DNA from: Arcanobacterium urinimassiliense
GTDB lineage: Bacteria; Actinomycetota; Actinomycetes; Actinomycetales; Actinomycetaceae
DNA: 64,000 nucleotides
NCBI RefSeq assembly: GCF_900119495.1
Contig: NZ_LT632435.1
Span: 1,126,781 to 1,190,780, forward strand
Direction: 5' to 3'
Under the pieces are notes generated by a model that saw nothing but the letters and a program-made list of their open reading frames with translations, had not been told where the DNA came from and ran no database searches. Within the stretch, counting starts at the first letter, position 1; each line of letters opens with the position of its first letter. The translations under genes were made by a program, and so were the position numbers. Shown one piece after another: positions 63,847-64,000 of this stretch.

Positions 63847-64000
63847 TGCTTTGTGAGCACAAGGAGATACATATCCCATTTTTTATTTTCTTGCTCTTTT
63901 AAAGCTCTCCTACCAATAAACTGAACAGATATAGGTATTTTGGGTGGAGATTACCCTAATTTCCCCCGCCTATACCGCAATTGTATATATCAATTGGAGA

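Noticed and set aside
1-64000. CRISPR array, prophage, insertion sequence or transposase
   Set aside because: No spaced identical repeats of 23-40 bases and no phage, integrase or transposase-like product was seen on either strand.

Overview
The window looks like a chromosomal segment of a low to moderate G+C actinobacterium, most likely in or near the Actinomycetaceae. The basis is family content and gene order: DUF3052 beside a single-chain AceE, DUF3145, rne-rplU-rpmA-obg, nadD-membrane protein-rsfS, coaD-DivIVA-like-DUF177-rnc-mutM, GTP-dependent PEPCK, and a DosS/DosR-like sensor and regulator near cydABDC. I see no phage, insertion sequence, integrase or CRISPR array. The genus is inferred, not shown.

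Layout. 1-13.5 kb: the 5' part of RNase P RNA, a coiled-coil protein whose zinc ribbon has decayed, a Nif3-like protein, tRNA-Val, DUF3052, aceE, a heterodimeric ABC exporter, a HAD phosphatase, a YciO-like protein, an ACP-like protein without the usual serine, DUF3145, peptide deformylase, tRNA-Asn and two hypothetical genes. 13.7-17.9 kb: a complete minus-strand riboflavin operon (ribD-ribE-ribBA-ribH) behind an FMN riboswitch with an intrinsic terminator, and a nested inverted-repeat element beyond ribH.

18.0-32.0 kb: a plus-strand purine operon, purE-purC-purF-purM-purN-purO-purH-purD-purL-fhs. Its enzyme set is unusual for an actinobacterium: a short PurC, a PurF without the N-terminal catalytic cysteine, a separate PurO-type IMP cyclohydrolase, a stand-alone AICAR formyltransferase, a single-chain PurL/Q and formate-tetrahydrofolate ligase, which would feed 10-formyl-THF to PurN and PurH. 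The operon is preceded by a leader that can fold into a long closing stem around two hairpins and competes with a small stem over the purE ribosome binding site. I consider this the best candidate for an undescribed regulatory RNA here.

32.0-47.4 kb: a GlsB/YeaQ-type membrane protein, PEPCK with Ser in place of the usual P-loop Cys, an LPKTG cell-wall protein with InlB-type repeats, tRNA-Ala, a phosphatase-rsfS-membrane protein-nadD cluster, thioredoxin, a luciferase-like protein, and obg-rpmA-rplU-rne. 47.4-57.2 kb: a 730-base leader and spacer region, then cydA-cydB, a terminator, cydD-cydC and a GAF-type histidine kinase. Its probable DosR-like partner is convergent and lies at the end of the rnc-mutM cluster. 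57.2-64 kb: a tightly overlapping minus-strand series recG-rsmD-coaD-DivIVA-like-DUF177-rnc-mutM (rpmF is missing from its usual place) and divergent rpmB.

Several start sites were moved downstream of the longest open frame where a ribosome binding site or a stop/start overlap supports this. All family calls come from motifs and remembered family sequences; no search or folding program was run.
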